Assembly (NCBI RefSeq): GCF_900172355.1
Contig: NZ_FWFZ01000002.1
Coordinates: 1-64,000, forward strand
Reading direction: 5' to 3'
From: Roseisalinus antarcticus
GTDB lineage: Bacteria; Pseudomonadota; Alphaproteobacteria; Rhodobacterales; Rhodobacteraceae
Length of the DNA stretch: 64,000 bases
Made by a program: the position numbers and the translations under genes. Numbering within the stretch: position 1 is the first letter of the stretch; each line of letters starts with the position of its first letter. Below the pieces are notes generated by a model, which saw only the letters and a program-made list of their open reading frames with translations, had not been told where the DNA came from and did not search any database. Positions 18,205-26,852 of this stretch are shown here, piece after piece.

Positions 18205-18644
18205 TGCGGGTCCGGGTGCAGGAGGACGCCTTCGATCCGGGCGAGGAGCTGTCGGCATTCACCGCAGAGGCCGAGGGGGCGGGCGCTGTCGTCAGCTTCA
18301 CCGGCGTCACGCGGAATATCGCCGGCCGGTTGTGCCACATGGAGATCGAGCATTACCCCGGCATGACCGAGCGGGCGCTGGGTGACATCCGGGTGGACGC
18401 CATCGCTCGATTCGATCTGACCGCGGCGTGGATCATCCACCGCTACGGCCGGCTCGCCCCGGGCGCCCCGATCATGATGGTCCTGACCGCCGCCCCGCAT
18501 CGCGCCGATGCCTTTGCCGGGGCCGAATACCTCATGGACTACCTGAAATCGCGCGCGCCCTTCTGGAAGAAGGAGGTCACGGAGGCGGGTGAGAGCTGGG
18601 TCGCCGCGACCGAGGCCGACGAACAGGCGCTCGATCGCTGGTAG
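18204..18644 (+). CDS. moaE: Molybdopterin synthase catalytic subunit
   Basis: A 146-residue large subunit that uses thiocarboxylated MoaD to convert cyclic pyranopterin monophosphate to molybdopterin. GAVVSFTGVTRN, the helix LEIEHYPGMTE-type segment (MEIEHYPGMTERAL), HRYGRL and the catalytic-site WKKEVTEAGESWV with conserved lysines are all present. Its A of ATG is shared with the moaD stop. It converges on tag with an 81-bp gap. Confidence 0.95.
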   Translation: MRVRVQEDAFDPGEELSAFTAEAEGAGAVVSFTGVTRNIAGRLCHMEIEHYPGMTERALGDIRVDAIARFDLTAAWIIHRYGRLAPGAPIMMVLTAAPHRADAFAGAEYLMDYLKSRAPFWKKEVTEAGESWVAATEADEQALDRW

Positions 18645-18725
18645 GGGCTTGCCGTGGCCTGATCTCCGTCAGAACTCCACACGTCCCGGGGAAGCGGAAG
18701 ACTGCCGCCGGTTTCAGCCCTGCAA

Positions 18726-19292
18726 TCAGCCCATCCTGGCCACTTCGGCGCAGCGCGGACAGTTGGCCAGGTGGTCGTTCACCAGCCCGCAGGCCTGCAT
18801 CCAGGCATAGACGATGGTCGGCCCGCAGAATTTGAACCCGGCCTTCTTGAGGTCCTTCGAGAAACGCGTGGACACCTCGGTCGCCGCCGGAACCTCCTGC
18901 ATCGAGGCCGGCGCGTTCTGCACCGGCTGGCCGCCGACGTAGCTCCAGCAGAGGTCGGCGAAGGGCTGCGCCCCGCCGAGTGCGAGGTAGGCGCGGGCGT
19001 TGCCGATGGTCGCCTCGATCTTGCCGCGGTGGCGGATGATGCCCGGATCGGCGAGACAGCGCAGCACCTCGGCCTCGCCCCAGTCCGCGATGGCTTCGGG
19101 CCGGAACCCGTTGAAGGCCGTACGGAAATTCTCGCGTTTCTTCAGGATCGTAATCCAGCTCAGACCGGCCTGGAAGCCGTCGAGGATCAGCTTTTCCCAC
19201 AGGGCGCGGCCGTCCCGTTCCGGGACGCCCCATTCGGTGTCGTGATAGGCGATGTAGATCGGATCGCTACCGGCCCAGGCGCAGCGGGTCAT
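18726..19292 (-). CDS. tag: DNA-3-methyladenine glycosylase I
   Basis: A 188-residue base-excision repair enzyme that removes 3-methyladenine. The N-terminus RCAWAGSDPIYIAYHDTEWG, the segment LILDGFQAGLSWITIL, and the later YVGG, Cys and His residues (zinc snap Cys and His near each end) match the Tag family. Length is normal. It converges with moaE; no clear terminator is seen between them. Confidence 0.95.
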   Translation of the reverse strand: MTRCAWAGSDPIYIAYHDTEWGVPERDGRALWEKLILDGFQAGLSWITILKKRENFRTAFNGFRPEAIADWGEAEVLRCLADPGIIRHRGKIEATIGNARAYLALGGAQPFADLCWSYVGGQPVQNAPASMQEVPAATEVSTRFSKDLKKAGFKFCGPTIVYAWMQACGLVNDHLANCPRCAEVARMG

Positions 19293-19449
19293 GGGGTCTA
19301 TGTCCTTTGCTTCGTGATGACGGCGGCAGGCCCGGCCGCGCGGCTCCGTCGTTGTGGGGCCGCACGGGGGATGTCGTTATCATTTGACCTGTTTACTGAA
19401 GATTAGGCGCGATCGGTGCAAGGTGCCAGCAACGCCTGGGACCGACAGC

Positions 19450-20247
19450 ATGGTAGCATTCGACAATACGCCAAAAGCCCGAGAGGTGCAGGACCCGCTG
19501 GAATACGCGGTGGCGTCCCGCGACCACGATGCCCCCCGGCTTGTCCGGGAGGCCTTGTCCGCCGGACGGTGCCTCCTTGCGTTCCAGCCGGTGGCGCGCC
19601 GGGATGGGGGGATTGCCTTCTACGAAGGGCTGATCCGGATCAAGGACGAGGCCGGGCGCATCCTGCCCGCACGGACCTTCGTGTCCGACGTGGAGGATAC
19701 CGAGCTTGGCCGCGACCTCGACACCGCGTCCCTGTCGCTCGGATTCGAGATGCTGCGCAACAATCCGGGCCTGCGACTGTCGATCAACGTCTCGGCCCGG
19801 TCGCTGGGTGACAGTGCCTGGCGGGCCGTGCTGAACGAGAACATCGACCGCAACACTTTCCTGGAAGAGCGGCTGATCCTCGAGATCGGGGCCGGCTCCG
19901 CGATGATGCTGCCCGAAGTGGTCGCGCGGTTCATGAAGGAACTGCAGCCGCTCGGGGTCGCCTTCGCGCTCGACGATTTCGGGGCCGGTCTCACGTCATT
20001 CCGGAACCTGCGGTCGTTCTACTTCGACCTGGTCAAGATCGACCGGTTCTTCGTCTCGGGGGTGGCCGACGACCCCGACAACCAGGTGATGGTGGGCGCC
20101 TTGCTGTCCATCGCGCATCAATTCGACATGTTCGCCGTCGCCACCGGGGTCGAACGCCGTGTCGATGCGGAATGGCTGGCAGCCGCCGGCGTGGATTGCC
20201 TTCAAGGCTTCCACACAGGCGTTCCGAGGTTTTCCCTGTTGAGATAG
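19450..20247 (+). CDS. EAL-domain protein, predicted catalytically degenerate
   Basis: A 265-residue protein consisting almost only of an EAL (c-di-GMP phosphodiesterase) domain, with no GGDEF or membrane segment. Kept: Glu59 (in YEGL, replacing EAL), Asn113, Glu145 (LILEI), Asp175-Asp176 (LDDFGAG), Lys196 (VKID) and Gln252. Lost: the general-base Glu of the AEGVE motif is Thr232 (VATGVE), and the loop-6 Glu after LEIT is Ala148. It therefore probably binds rather than hydrolyses c-di-GMP. The ATG at 19450 is chosen because an upstream in-frame start adds 32 unrelated residues. Confidence 0.88.
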   Translation: MVAFDNTPKAREVQDPLEYAVASRDHDAPRLVREALSAGRCLLAFQPVARRDGGIAFYEGLIRIKDEAGRILPARTFVSDVEDTELGRDLDTASLSLGFEMLRNNPGLRLSINVSARSLGDSAWRAVLNENIDRNTFLEERLILEIGAGSAMMLPEVVARFMKELQPLGVAFALDDFGAGLTSFRNLRSFYFDLVKIDRFFVSGVADDPDNQVMVGALLSIAHQFDMFAVATGVERRVDAEWLAAAGVDCLQGFHTGVPRFSLLR

Positions 20248-20400
20248 CCGCCATTTGCGCCGGTCCATTGGCCCGGTTCGCCGCCTATGGGCGTTGCGTC
20301 ATGGGGGCGCAGCGACTACCACGGTGTCAATTGGCGGGCAGGCGCCAACACTCAGGCCCCCCACCCGTCAGAACTGACTGGACCCGAGAAGGAGTCATTA

Positions 20401-21573
20401 ATGACCAACGTCGTCATCGCATCCGCCGCCCGAACTGCCGTGGGCTCGTTTGGGGGAGGCTTTGCCACCACGCCCGCCCATGACCTTGGTGCCGCCGTGC
20501 TGGAGGCCGTCGTGGCCCGCGCCGGCGTGGACAAGAGCGAAATCTCCGAAACGATCCTGGGCCAGGTGCTGACCGCGGCCCAGGGCCAGAACCCGGCGCG
20601 CCAGGCGCATATCAATGCGGGCCTGCCGAAGGAAAGCGCGGCCTGGGGCATCAACCAGGTTTGCGGCTCGGGCCTGCGGGCCGTCGCGCTGGGCGCACAG
20701 CACATCATGCTTGGCGACGCCTCGATCGTCGCCGCTGGCGGGCAGGAGAACATGTCGCTGTCGGCCCATGCCGCGAACCTGCGGGCCGGCCAGAAGATGG
20801 GCGACATGAACTTCATCGACACCATGATCAAGGACGGTCTTTGGGATGCCTTCAACGGCTACCACATGGGCCAGACCGCCGAGAATGTCGCAGAGCAATG
20901 GCAGATCAGCCGGGACCAGCAGGACGAATTCGCGATGGCCTCGCAGAACAAGGCCGAAGCGGCGCAGAAGGCCGGCAAGTTCGACGACGAGGTGATCGCC
21001 TTCACGATCAAGACCCGCAAGGGGGACATCGTCGTCGACAAGGACGAATACATTCGCTACGGCGCGACGATGGAGGGCATGCAGAAGCTGCGCCCCGCCT
21101 TCACCCGTGACGGCACCGTGACCGCGGCCAACGCCTCGGGGATCAACGATGGCGCAGCGGCGACGCTGCTGATGTCCGCCGACGAGGCCGAAAAGCGCGG
21201 GATCGAGCCGCTGGGCCGGATCGCGTCCTACGCGACCGCCGGGCTCGACCCGTCGATCATGGGGGTCGGGCCGATCCATGCATCCCGTAAGGCGCTGGAA
21301 AAGGCCGGCTGGAAGGTCGAGGATCTTGATCTGGTCGAGGCGAACGAGGCCTTTGCGGCCCAGGCCTGCGCTGTCAACAAGGACATGGGCTGGGACCCGG
21401 CGATCGTGAACGTCAACGGCGGCGCAATCGCGATCGGCCACCCGATCGGCGCCTCCGGAGCACGCGTGCTCAACACCCTGCTGTTCGAGATGAAGCGCCG
21501 CGGCGCCAAGAAGGGCCTGGCCACGCTCTGCATCGGCGGCGGCATGGGCGTGGCGCTCTGCGTCGAGCGCTGA
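20401..21573 (+). CDS. phaA: Acetyl-CoA acetyltransferase (beta-ketothiolase)
   Basis: A 390-residue thiolase that condenses two acetyl-CoA to acetoacetyl-CoA, the first step of polyhydroxybutyrate synthesis. The nucleophilic Cys is in NQVCGSGLR, His in [11 protein letters not shown] and the second Cys in [18 protein letters not shown] is also present. AAGGAG lies 8 nt before the ATG. It is followed by phaB, separated by a stem-loop. No phaC is in the window. Confidence 0.95.
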   Translation: MTNVVIASAARTAVGSFGGGFATTPAHDLGAAVLEAVVARAGVDKSEISETILGQVLTAAQGQNPARQAHINAGLPKESAAWGINQVCGSGLRAVALGAQHIMLGDASIVAAGGQENMSLSAHAANLRAGQKMGDMNFIDTMIKDGLWDAFNGYHMGQTAENVAEQWQISRDQQDEFAMASQNKAEAAQKAGKFDDEVIAFTIKTRKGDIVVDKDEYIRYGATMEGMQKLRPAFTRDGTVTAANASGINDGAAATLLMSADEAEKRGIEPLGRIASYATAGLDPSIMGVGPIHASRKALEKAGWKVEDLDLVEANEAFAAQACAVNKDMGWDPAIVNVNGGAIAIGHPIGASGARVLNTLLFEMKRRGAKKGLATLCIGGGMGVALCVER

Positions 21574-21590
21574 GCCGAGGGACAAGGGCA

Positions 21591-21613
21591 GGGGGCGCGG
21601 TCGACGCGCCTCC
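21591..21613 (+). other. Intercistronic stem-loop between phaA and phaB
   Basis: GGGGGCGCG (21591-21599) pairs with CGCGCCTCC (21605-21613), nine pairs including one G-U, over a 5-nt loop. No T-run follows, so it is more likely an mRNA stability or processing element than a terminator. Confidence 0.5.
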
Positions 21614-21645
21614 ACCAGCAAGGACTATCCAGGAGGAGAAAACAC

Positions 21646-22368
21646 ATGGGACGAGTCGCACTGGTCACCGGCGGAAGCCGTGGCATCGGCGCAGCCATTT
21701 CGAAGGCGCTCAAGGCCGAAGGCTACGAGGTCGCCGCCACATATGCCGGCAACACGGAGAAGGCCGCCGCCTTTACCGATGAAACCGGGATCAAGACATA
21801 CAAGTGGAACGTCGCTGATTACGACGAATCGAAAGCGGGAATCGCTCAGGTGGAGGCCGACCTCGGCCCCGTCGACATCGTCGTGGCGAACGCGGGCATC
21901 ACCCGCGACGCGCCGTTTCACAAGATGTCGCCCGAGCAGTGGAAAGAGGTGATCGACACCAACCTGACCGGCGTCTTCAACACCGTCCACCCGATCTGGC
22001 CCGGCATGAGAGAGCGCAAGTTCGGCCGGGTGATCGTCATCTCTTCGATCAACGGGCAGAAGGGCCAGTTCGGCCAGGTCAACTACGCCGCGACCAAGGC
22101 GGGGGACCTGGGCATCGTCAAGTCGTTGGCCCAGGAAGGTGCGCGCGCCGGCATCACCGCCAACGCGATTTGCCCGGGCTACATCGCGACCGAGATGGTG
22201 ATGGCCGTGCCAGAGGCCGTGCGCGAGAAGATCGTGGGCATGATCCCGGCGGGCCGTCTCGGCGAGCCGGAAGAGATCGCGCGGATCGTGACATTCCTCG
22301 CCTCAGATGACGCCAGCTTCATCAACGGCTCCACGATCTCGGCCAACGGGGCACAATTCTTCGCCTGA
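21646..22368 (+). CDS. phaB: Acetoacetyl-CoA reductase
   Basis: A 240-residue NADPH-dependent SDR that reduces acetoacetyl-CoA to (R)-3-hydroxybutyryl-CoA. TGGSRGIGAAI is the cofactor motif; SSINGQKGQFGQVNYAATK gives the Ser-Tyr-Lys triad and is highly characteristic of PhaB. AGGAGG precedes the ATG. A strong terminator follows. Confidence 0.95.
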   Translation: MGRVALVTGGSRGIGAAISKALKAEGYEVAATYAGNTEKAAAFTDETGIKTYKWNVADYDESKAGIAQVEADLGPVDIVVANAGITRDAPFHKMSPEQWKEVIDTNLTGVFNTVHPIWPGMRERKFGRVIVISSINGQKGQFGQVNYAATKAGDLGIVKSLAQEGARAGITANAICPGYIATEMVMAVPEAVREKIVGMIPAGRLGEPEEIARIVTFLASDDASFINGSTISANGAQFFA

Positions 22369-22390
22369 ACGACTGGCGGCGCTGAACGGG

Positions 22391-22424
22391 GGGCCGGCCT
22401 TGCGCCGGCCCTTTTCCTGTTTTT
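22391..22424 (+). terminator. Intrinsic terminator of phaAB
   Basis: GGGCCGGC (22391-22398) and GCCGGCCC (22404-22411) form a perfect 8-bp stem with a 5-nt loop, followed by TTTTCCTGTTTTT. It lies 22 nt after the phaB stop codon. Confidence 0.88.
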
Positions 22425-22465
22425 GGGCTGGTCGGTTGGTGCCTATGGGCCCAGCCGGCCACGGG

Positions 22466-22579
22466 TCAGCGGCGCCCGAACAGCCAGCGCAGCCCGGTGC
22501 GCAGCGCCTGCCCCCGGGCTGCGTGAGCGTGATCCATGGCGCGGCTTGTGCTGGCGTCGGGGCGGGTTTCAAACATCAT
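22466..22579 (-). CDS. Candidate 37-residue basic small protein
   Basis: A short frame starting ATGATG, with GGAGG about 7 nt upstream, an excellent ribosome binding site. The product starts MMFETRPDAST and ends LRTGLRWLFGRR, giving a basic amphipathic C-terminus. It lies between phaB and the LysR gene, convergent to phaB. No family is recognised. Support rests on the ribosome binding site and on the amphipathic tail; it could be a chance frame. Confidence 0.5.
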   Translation of the reverse strand: MMFETRPDASTSRAMDHAHAARGQALRTGLRWLFGRR

Positions 22580-22673
22580 GTCGGGGCCTCCATCGGCAAG
22601 ATCAGTCAACGTCTGTCACTGAACATGGGATTTTCCGTGCCTGCCGACAAACGAGACTTTCCATGGGTTCACA

Positions 22674-22689
22674 TAAGTAATACTTAAGT
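22674..22689. promoter_or_regulatory. AT-rich palindromes at the LysR start
   Basis: TAAGTA-A-TACTTA (22674-22686) is a perfect inverted repeat with a 1-nt centre. It overlaps a second palindrome, ACTTAAGT (22682-22689). They end 3 nt before the ATG at 22693. Their position suggests an autoregulatory operator or the core promoter of the regulator gene. Confidence 0.45.
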
Positions 22690-22692
22690 GGT

Positions 22693-23619
22693 ATGTCCGA
22701 CGCCCTGCCGCCTCTCACAGCGTTGCGCGCCTTTGACGCTGCCGCCCGGCACATGTCCTTCGCACAGGCAGCGGAAGAGCTGAACGTGACCCCGGCCGCG
22801 CTGTCGTTCCAGATCAAGAGCCTGGAACAGCACCTTGGCCGCCCGGTCTTTCGCCGCTTGAACCGTGCCGTGGAACTGACGGAGGCCGGCCGCGCCCTCG
22901 CCCCCGGGGCCCGCGACGGGTTCGCCTCGCTGCGCACGGCGTGGCGCACGGCGCGGCGGCTGTCCGATACCCGGACCCTGGTCGTCACGGCAGGGCCGGG
23001 CTTCACCTCGAAATGGCTTGCCCCGCGGCTGTTCCTGTTCGTGACCGAGAACCCGGATATCGAGCTGCGTCTCTCCGCGTCGTTGCGTGTGATGGATTTC
23101 GAACAGGACGAGGTCGACCTGGCCATCCGGTTCGGACAATCCGTCGACGATGGGCTGTTTTCGCGCACGATCATCGAGGAATGGATGACCCCCATGGTCG
23201 CGCCCCACCTGGCCGAGGGCCTCTCCAGCCCGGAGGATCTTCTGTCGCTTCCGCTGCTGCACCAGGATGACACGGCGTTCCTGACCCCGCGCCGGGACTG
23301 GCCGACCTGGCTGAAGGCCGCGGGTCTCGACGCGCCCGAGGCTGCGGGCACCCACTTCAGCCAGGCGGATCACGCGGTAAACGCCGCGCTCGCCGGGGCG
23401 GGGGCGTTGCTGGGCCGGGTGTCGATGACGGAAAAGCATCTGCGCGAGGGGCGGCTTGTCATGCCGTTCCCCCTCACGCTTTGGGCCAATGCGGCCTATC
23501 GGATCGTGTGCCCGGTGGGCAACGAGAGACGTCCACAGGTATCCTCCTTCATCGACTGGGTCGAGCGGGAGGTCGTGGCGATCAGGGACCTCGCGACCGG
23601 GCGTCACTTCCCGGAATAA
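22693..23619 (+). CDS. LysR-family transcriptional regulator (GcvA-like)
   Basis: A 308-residue LTTR. The helix-turn-helix is at about residues 19-40 (MSFAQAAEELNVTPAALSFQI), with the PPLTALRAFDAAARHMSF start typical of the GcvA/AmpR branch. The effector domain begins near RTLVVTAGPGFTSKWLAPRL. No Shine-Dalgarno sequence is obvious. Its target is unknown: phaAB upstream and the convergent DUF465 gene downstream are not clear candidates. Confidence 0.92.
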   Translation: MSDALPPLTALRAFDAAARHMSFAQAAEELNVTPAALSFQIKSLEQHLGRPVFRRLNRAVELTEAGRALAPGARDGFASLRTAWRTARRLSDTRTLVVTAGPGFTSKWLAPRLFLFVTENPDIELRLSASLRVMDFEQDEVDLAIRFGQSVDDGLFSRTIIEEWMTPMVAPHLAEGLSSPEDLLSLPLLHQDDTAFLTPRRDWPTWLKAAGLDAPEAAGTHFSQADHAVNAALAGAGALLGRVSMTEKHLREGRLVMPFPLTLWANAAYRIVCPVGNERRPQVSSFIDWVEREVVAIRDLATGRHFPE

Positions 23620-23638
23620 GCGCGAGGGTCGTCCCGGG

Positions 23639-23806
23639 TCAGCCGACGCTGAGCCGGGAAATCTCTTCCTTGAGTTGCAGCTTCTGCTTCTTCAGGTGAG
23701 CGATTTCGAGATCGTCGGTCGCCGGGCTACGCTGAGCCGCTTCAACGGCGTCCGAGAGGTTTTGGTGCTTCTTCCTCAGTTCCTGCAGGTGCGAACTCAG
23801 GCTCAT
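23639..23806 (-). CDS. DUF465 (YdcH-like) small coiled-coil protein
   Basis: A 55-residue acidic/basic helical hairpin (MSLSSHLQELRKKHQNLSDAV ... LKKQKLQLKEEISRL), matching DUF465. The start at MSLSSH has GGAG upstream on the minus strand; a longer frame from 23854 adds unrelated residues. Function is unknown. It converges with the LysR gene, 19 bp apart. Confidence 0.85.
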   Translation of the reverse strand: MSLSSHLQELRKKHQNLSDAVEAAQRSPATDDLEIAHLKKQKLQLKEEISRLSVG

Positions 23807-23929
23807 AAGGCGTCTCCTCTCAAATATGTATCTGTCGTAGGACAAGTGCATCACAGATTGCCGGACCTGTCACGCTGCACGGCAGCAAGGGCCCTTTGGA
23901 CAGGAAACGCGCAATAAGTTGACGCATCG

Positions 23930-24697
23930 TTAATCCCAGATGCGCAATTCCGCCCCGTCGCGGAGAGCGGCCGCGATGGGGGCGGTGTAGTCCTCGGCGT
24001 CCCGCTCGTGGCTTGGGCCGGTGTGCAGGATCACTGGGGCGGTCATGCGAAACCGGGCGCGGCCTCCCTTTTTCCCTTGCATCACAAAGAGATGGGGCGG
24101 ACGCCCGGCCCGCGCGGCGAGCGGCGCGACGCAGACCGAGCCGATTCGGCCATCCAGCGCCCTCAGCATGTCGGGCAGGCGGTCGACCCGCTGGATCAGC
24201 GTCAGCCACCCCTTGGGCGCCAGCCGCCGGAGGCCCGCGTCGATCCACGCGCTGGCCGGGGTAGCGCCCCGAAGCGCGGTGTCTCGGCCGGGATCCGCCG
24301 ATCCGGTGCCGAGATCGGGGTCGAAATAGGGCGGGTTCATAATCACGTGATCGAAGCTGACCTGCCGCAGATGGGCGGGCAGGCGGGCCAGGTCGCCCTC
24401 CACCACGTCGAAAGCCGCGCGGTTGGCCTCGGCGTTGCGGCGGGCGAGCGCGGCGTAGGCGGGCTGTATCTCCACCCCGGTGAGCGAGACGCCCGGCACC
24501 CTGGCCGCGAGGCACAGCGCCGCGGCACCCACGCCACAGCCGAGCTCCAGCACGGTCTGGCCCGGTGTCGCCTGCACGCTCGCGGCCAAAAGCACCGCAT
24601 CCATCCCGGCGCGGTAGCCGTCGCGCGGCTGAAAAAGCGAGACGCGGCCACCCAGGAAGGCGTCGCGCGTCGGCTCAGTATCCCAGGTCGATGTCAT
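23930..24697 (-). CDS. SAM-dependent methyltransferase, TrmN6-like
   Basis: A 255-residue class I methyltransferase. Motif I is LELGCGVGAAAL, the acidic motif II is VEIQPAYA, and the N6-adenine/Gln type motif IV is NPPYFDP. The N-terminal FLGGRVSLFQPRDGYRAGMDAVLLAA is typical of TrmN6 (YfiC), which methylates A37 of tRNA-Val. Its start overlaps the DUF2007 gene by 23 nt. The exact tRNA target is inferred from the family only. Confidence 0.85.
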   Translation of the reverse strand: MTSTWDTEPTRDAFLGGRVSLFQPRDGYRAGMDAVLLAASVQATPGQTVLELGCGVGAAALCLAARVPGVSLTGVEIQPAYAALARRNAEANRAAFDVVEGDLARLPAHLRQVSFDHVIMNPPYFDPDLGTGSADPGRDTALRGATPASAWIDAGLRRLAPKGWLTLIQRVDRLPDMLRALDGRIGSVCVAPLAARAGRPPHLFVMQGKKGGRARFRMTAPVILHTGPSHERDAEDYTAPIAAALRDGAELRIWD

Positions 24698-24890
24698 TGT
24701 CGCGCATCACGATCGTCGCCTGAAAATGATCACGCCGCAAAACCATCAGGCGCCGCGGCAATATGCCGATGGATCCCTCGAGGACGCTCATGTTTACGTC
24801 CATCTCGAAGCAGTCTATACCCTCGCCGTCTAACAAGGCCTTGGCAAAGGCGATGATTGTCGGATCGGTGCTGCGCAGAAGCTCCCTCAT
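24675..24890 (-). CDS. DUF2007 domain protein
   Basis: A 71-residue protein. MRELLRSTDPTIIAFAKALL, GIDCFEMDVNMS and GILPRRLMVLRRD match DUF2007, a small domain related in fold to signalling/transducing PII-like proteins. Function is unknown. It is the first gene of a two-gene minus-strand unit with the methyltransferase, and is divergent from the polyprenyl synthase gene (67 bp). Confidence 0.85.
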   Translation of the reverse strand: MRELLRSTDPTIIAFAKALLDGEGIDCFEMDVNMSVLEGSIGILPRRLMVLRRDHFQATIVMRDNDIDLGY

Positions 24891-24957
24891 CCTTCTGACC
24901 TATGCGTCCGGCCGGTTCTTGTCTATGCAGCCCTGACCATTGAATTGCAGGACCGTC

Positions 24958-25956
24958 ATGAGCCTCGATACAGCCGCCACGAAACCGCACGAACGCCTGG
25001 CCGAGGCGTTGTCCTCCGAGATGGACCAGGTCAACGCGCTGATCCGCACGCGCATGGCCTCGGAACATGCGCCGCGAATCCCCGAGGTGACGGCGCATCT
25101 GGTCGAGGCCGGGGGCAAGCGCCTGCGCCCGATGCTGACGCTCGCCACAGCGAAGATGTGCGGCTACGAGGGGCCCTATCATGTGCATCTTGCCGCCACG
25201 GTCGAGTTCATCCACACCGCGACCCTGCTGCATGACGACGTGGTCGATGAAAGCAGCCAGCGCCGCGGGCGGCCCACCGCCAACCTGCTGTGGGACAACC
25301 AATCTTCGGTGCTTGTGGGCGATTACCTCTTCGCGCGGTCGTTCCAGCTTATGGTCGAGGCCGGGTCCCTGCGTGTGCTCGACATCCTGTCCAACGCGGC
25401 CGCGACGATCGCCGAGGGCGAGGTGCTGCAACTGACCGCCGCGCGGAACCTGGCGACGGACGAGGATGTCTATCTGCGGGTGATCCTGGGCAAGACGGCG
25501 GCCCTGTTTTCGGCCGCGACCGAGGTCGGCGGCGTGATCGCGGGCCAGCCGGAGGCCGTGTCCGACGCGCTCTTCCAGTATGGCGAGGCGCTTGGCGTCG
25601 CGTTCCAGATCGTGGACGATTACCTCGACTACGCGGGGACCGACGCCACGGGAAAGAACGTCGGCGACGATTTCCGCGAGCGCAAGCTGACCCTGCCGGT
25701 GATCAAGGCGGTGGCCGTCGCCGATGCCGAGGAACGTGCCTTCTGGGTGCGCACGATCGAGAAGGGCAACCAGGAGGAGGGTGATCTGGACCACGCCCTT
25801 GCGCTGATCGGCAGGCACGGCACGCTCGCGGCGACAAAGGCCGAGGCCGTGGCATGGGCGGACCGCGCCAAGGCCGCACTCGACGCGTTGCCCGAGCACG
25901 AGATCCGCACCATGCTGGTGGATCTGGCCGATTACGTCGTCCTGCGCATCCGCTAG
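24958..25956 (+). CDS. ispB: Polyprenyl diphosphate synthase (octaprenyl/decaprenyl type)
   Basis: A 332-residue trans-prenyl synthase that makes the long side chain of ubiquinone from farnesyl and isopentenyl diphosphate. The first Asp-rich motif is LLHDDVVDES, the second is QIVDDYLDY; GGKRLRPML binds substrate. The chain length cannot be read from sequence alone. Its TAG overlaps the convergent ispE stop in CTAG. Confidence 0.92.
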   Translation: MSLDTAATKPHERLAEALSSEMDQVNALIRTRMASEHAPRIPEVTAHLVEAGGKRLRPMLTLATAKMCGYEGPYHVHLAATVEFIHTATLLHDDVVDESSQRRGRPTANLLWDNQSSVLVGDYLFARSFQLMVEAGSLRVLDILSNAAATIAEGEVLQLTAARNLATDEDVYLRVILGKTAALFSAATEVGGVIAGQPEAVSDALFQYGEALGVAFQIVDDYLDYAGTDATGKNVGDDFRERKLTLPVIKAVAVADAEERAFWVRTIEKGNQEEGDLDHALALIGRHGTLAATKAEAVAWADRAKAALDALPEHEIRTMLVDLADYVVLRIR

Positions 25957-26852
25957 AAGCTGAGCATCCCGGGCCGCAGGAACGGCGCGGGCGCCACCCA
26001 CCATCCCATTTCCGAGACCTGCACCGCGCGGGCCGCGCGGCGGGCGTGGTCCATGTCCTTGACCAGGCCGATGCAGGTCGCCCCAGAGCCCGACATGGTC
26101 GCGTGGCGCACCAGCGGCTGGCGGCGGAGCTTCTCCAGCGCCTGGCCGATTTCGGGAGCGATGGCGGTCGAGGCCTCGGTCATGTCGTTGCGCTGACGGC
26201 CCAGCCATTCGCAGAGGCCGTCGAAATCGAGGTCGTGGGGCACGTCCTCCATCTCGGCGTTGTTGCGCTTGGCCATGGCATCGAAGACGGCGCTCGTTGG
26301 CACCTCGACCTTGGGGTTCACCAGCACCATGGCAAAATCCGGCAGGTCGGGCGTGTAGGCCAGACGGTCGCCGATCCCCGACATCCGCAACGGGGCGGGC
26401 CCGGCGTAGCAGACCGGCACATCGGCGCCGAGGGCGGCCAGGATCGGGTCGCCGTGTTCGAGCGCGGGCACATCCCAGAGCTTCGCCAGCAGCTGCAGCG
26501 CCGCCGCCGCGTCCGATGACCCGCTGCCGAGCCCCGCCGCATGGGGCAGGGCCTTGTCCAGGGTGATCGCCGCGCCGAAGGGCACGCCGTGGCGTTCCGA
26601 CAGGGCGGCGGCGGCCTGAAGCACCAGGTTGCGCCCGTCGTTCGGCACGCCCGCCGAGAACGGCCCGCTGACCGTCAGGCTCAGGTCGGTCGAAGGGCGC
26701 GCGGTCAGGACGTCGCCGATCCCGGCAAAGACCACGAGGCTGTCGAGGTCGTGATAGCCGCCGGCCCGCTGGCCCGTGACATGCAGGGTGAGGTTGACCT
26801 TGGCCGGCGCGGTGATCCGCAGCGGCTCTCCGGGCCTATTGGCGATCGCCAT
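25953..26852 (-). CDS. ispE: 4-diphosphocytidyl-2-C-methyl-D-erythritol kinase
   Basis: A 299-residue GHMP kinase of the MEP isoprenoid pathway; it phosphorylates CDP-methylerythritol. APAKVNLTLHV at the start, PHAAGLGSGSSDAAAAL as the ATP-binding loop and MSGSGATCIGL near the end are diagnostic. The ATG at 26852 lies within the end of the TPR gene (17-nt overlap). It converges on the polyprenyl synthase gene, so two isoprenoid genes end at one point. Confidence 0.95.
   Translation of the reverse strand: MAIANRPGEPLRITAPAKVNLTLHVTGQRAGGYHDLDSLVVFAGIGDVLTARPSTDLSLTVSGPFSAGVPNDGRNLVLQAAAALSERHGVPFGAAITLDKALPHAAGLGSGSSDAAAALQLLAKLWDVPALEHGDPILAALGADVPVCYAGPAPLRMSGIGDRLAYTPDLPDFAMVLVNPKVEVPTSAVFDAMAKRNNAEMEDVPHDLDFDGLCEWLGRQRNDMTEASTAIAPEIGQALEKLRRQPLVRHATMSGSGATCIGLVKDMDHARRAARAVQVSEMGWWVAPAPFLRPGMLSF

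Larger units (their letters stand above)
22425..22692. other. Gap between phaB terminator and LysR gene
   Basis: This part of the 324-bp interval after phaB carries a likely 37-residue minus-strand gene (22466-22579) and, at its right end, an AT-rich palindrome just before the LysR start codon. No RNA gene is seen in the remaining sequence. Confidence 0.6.
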
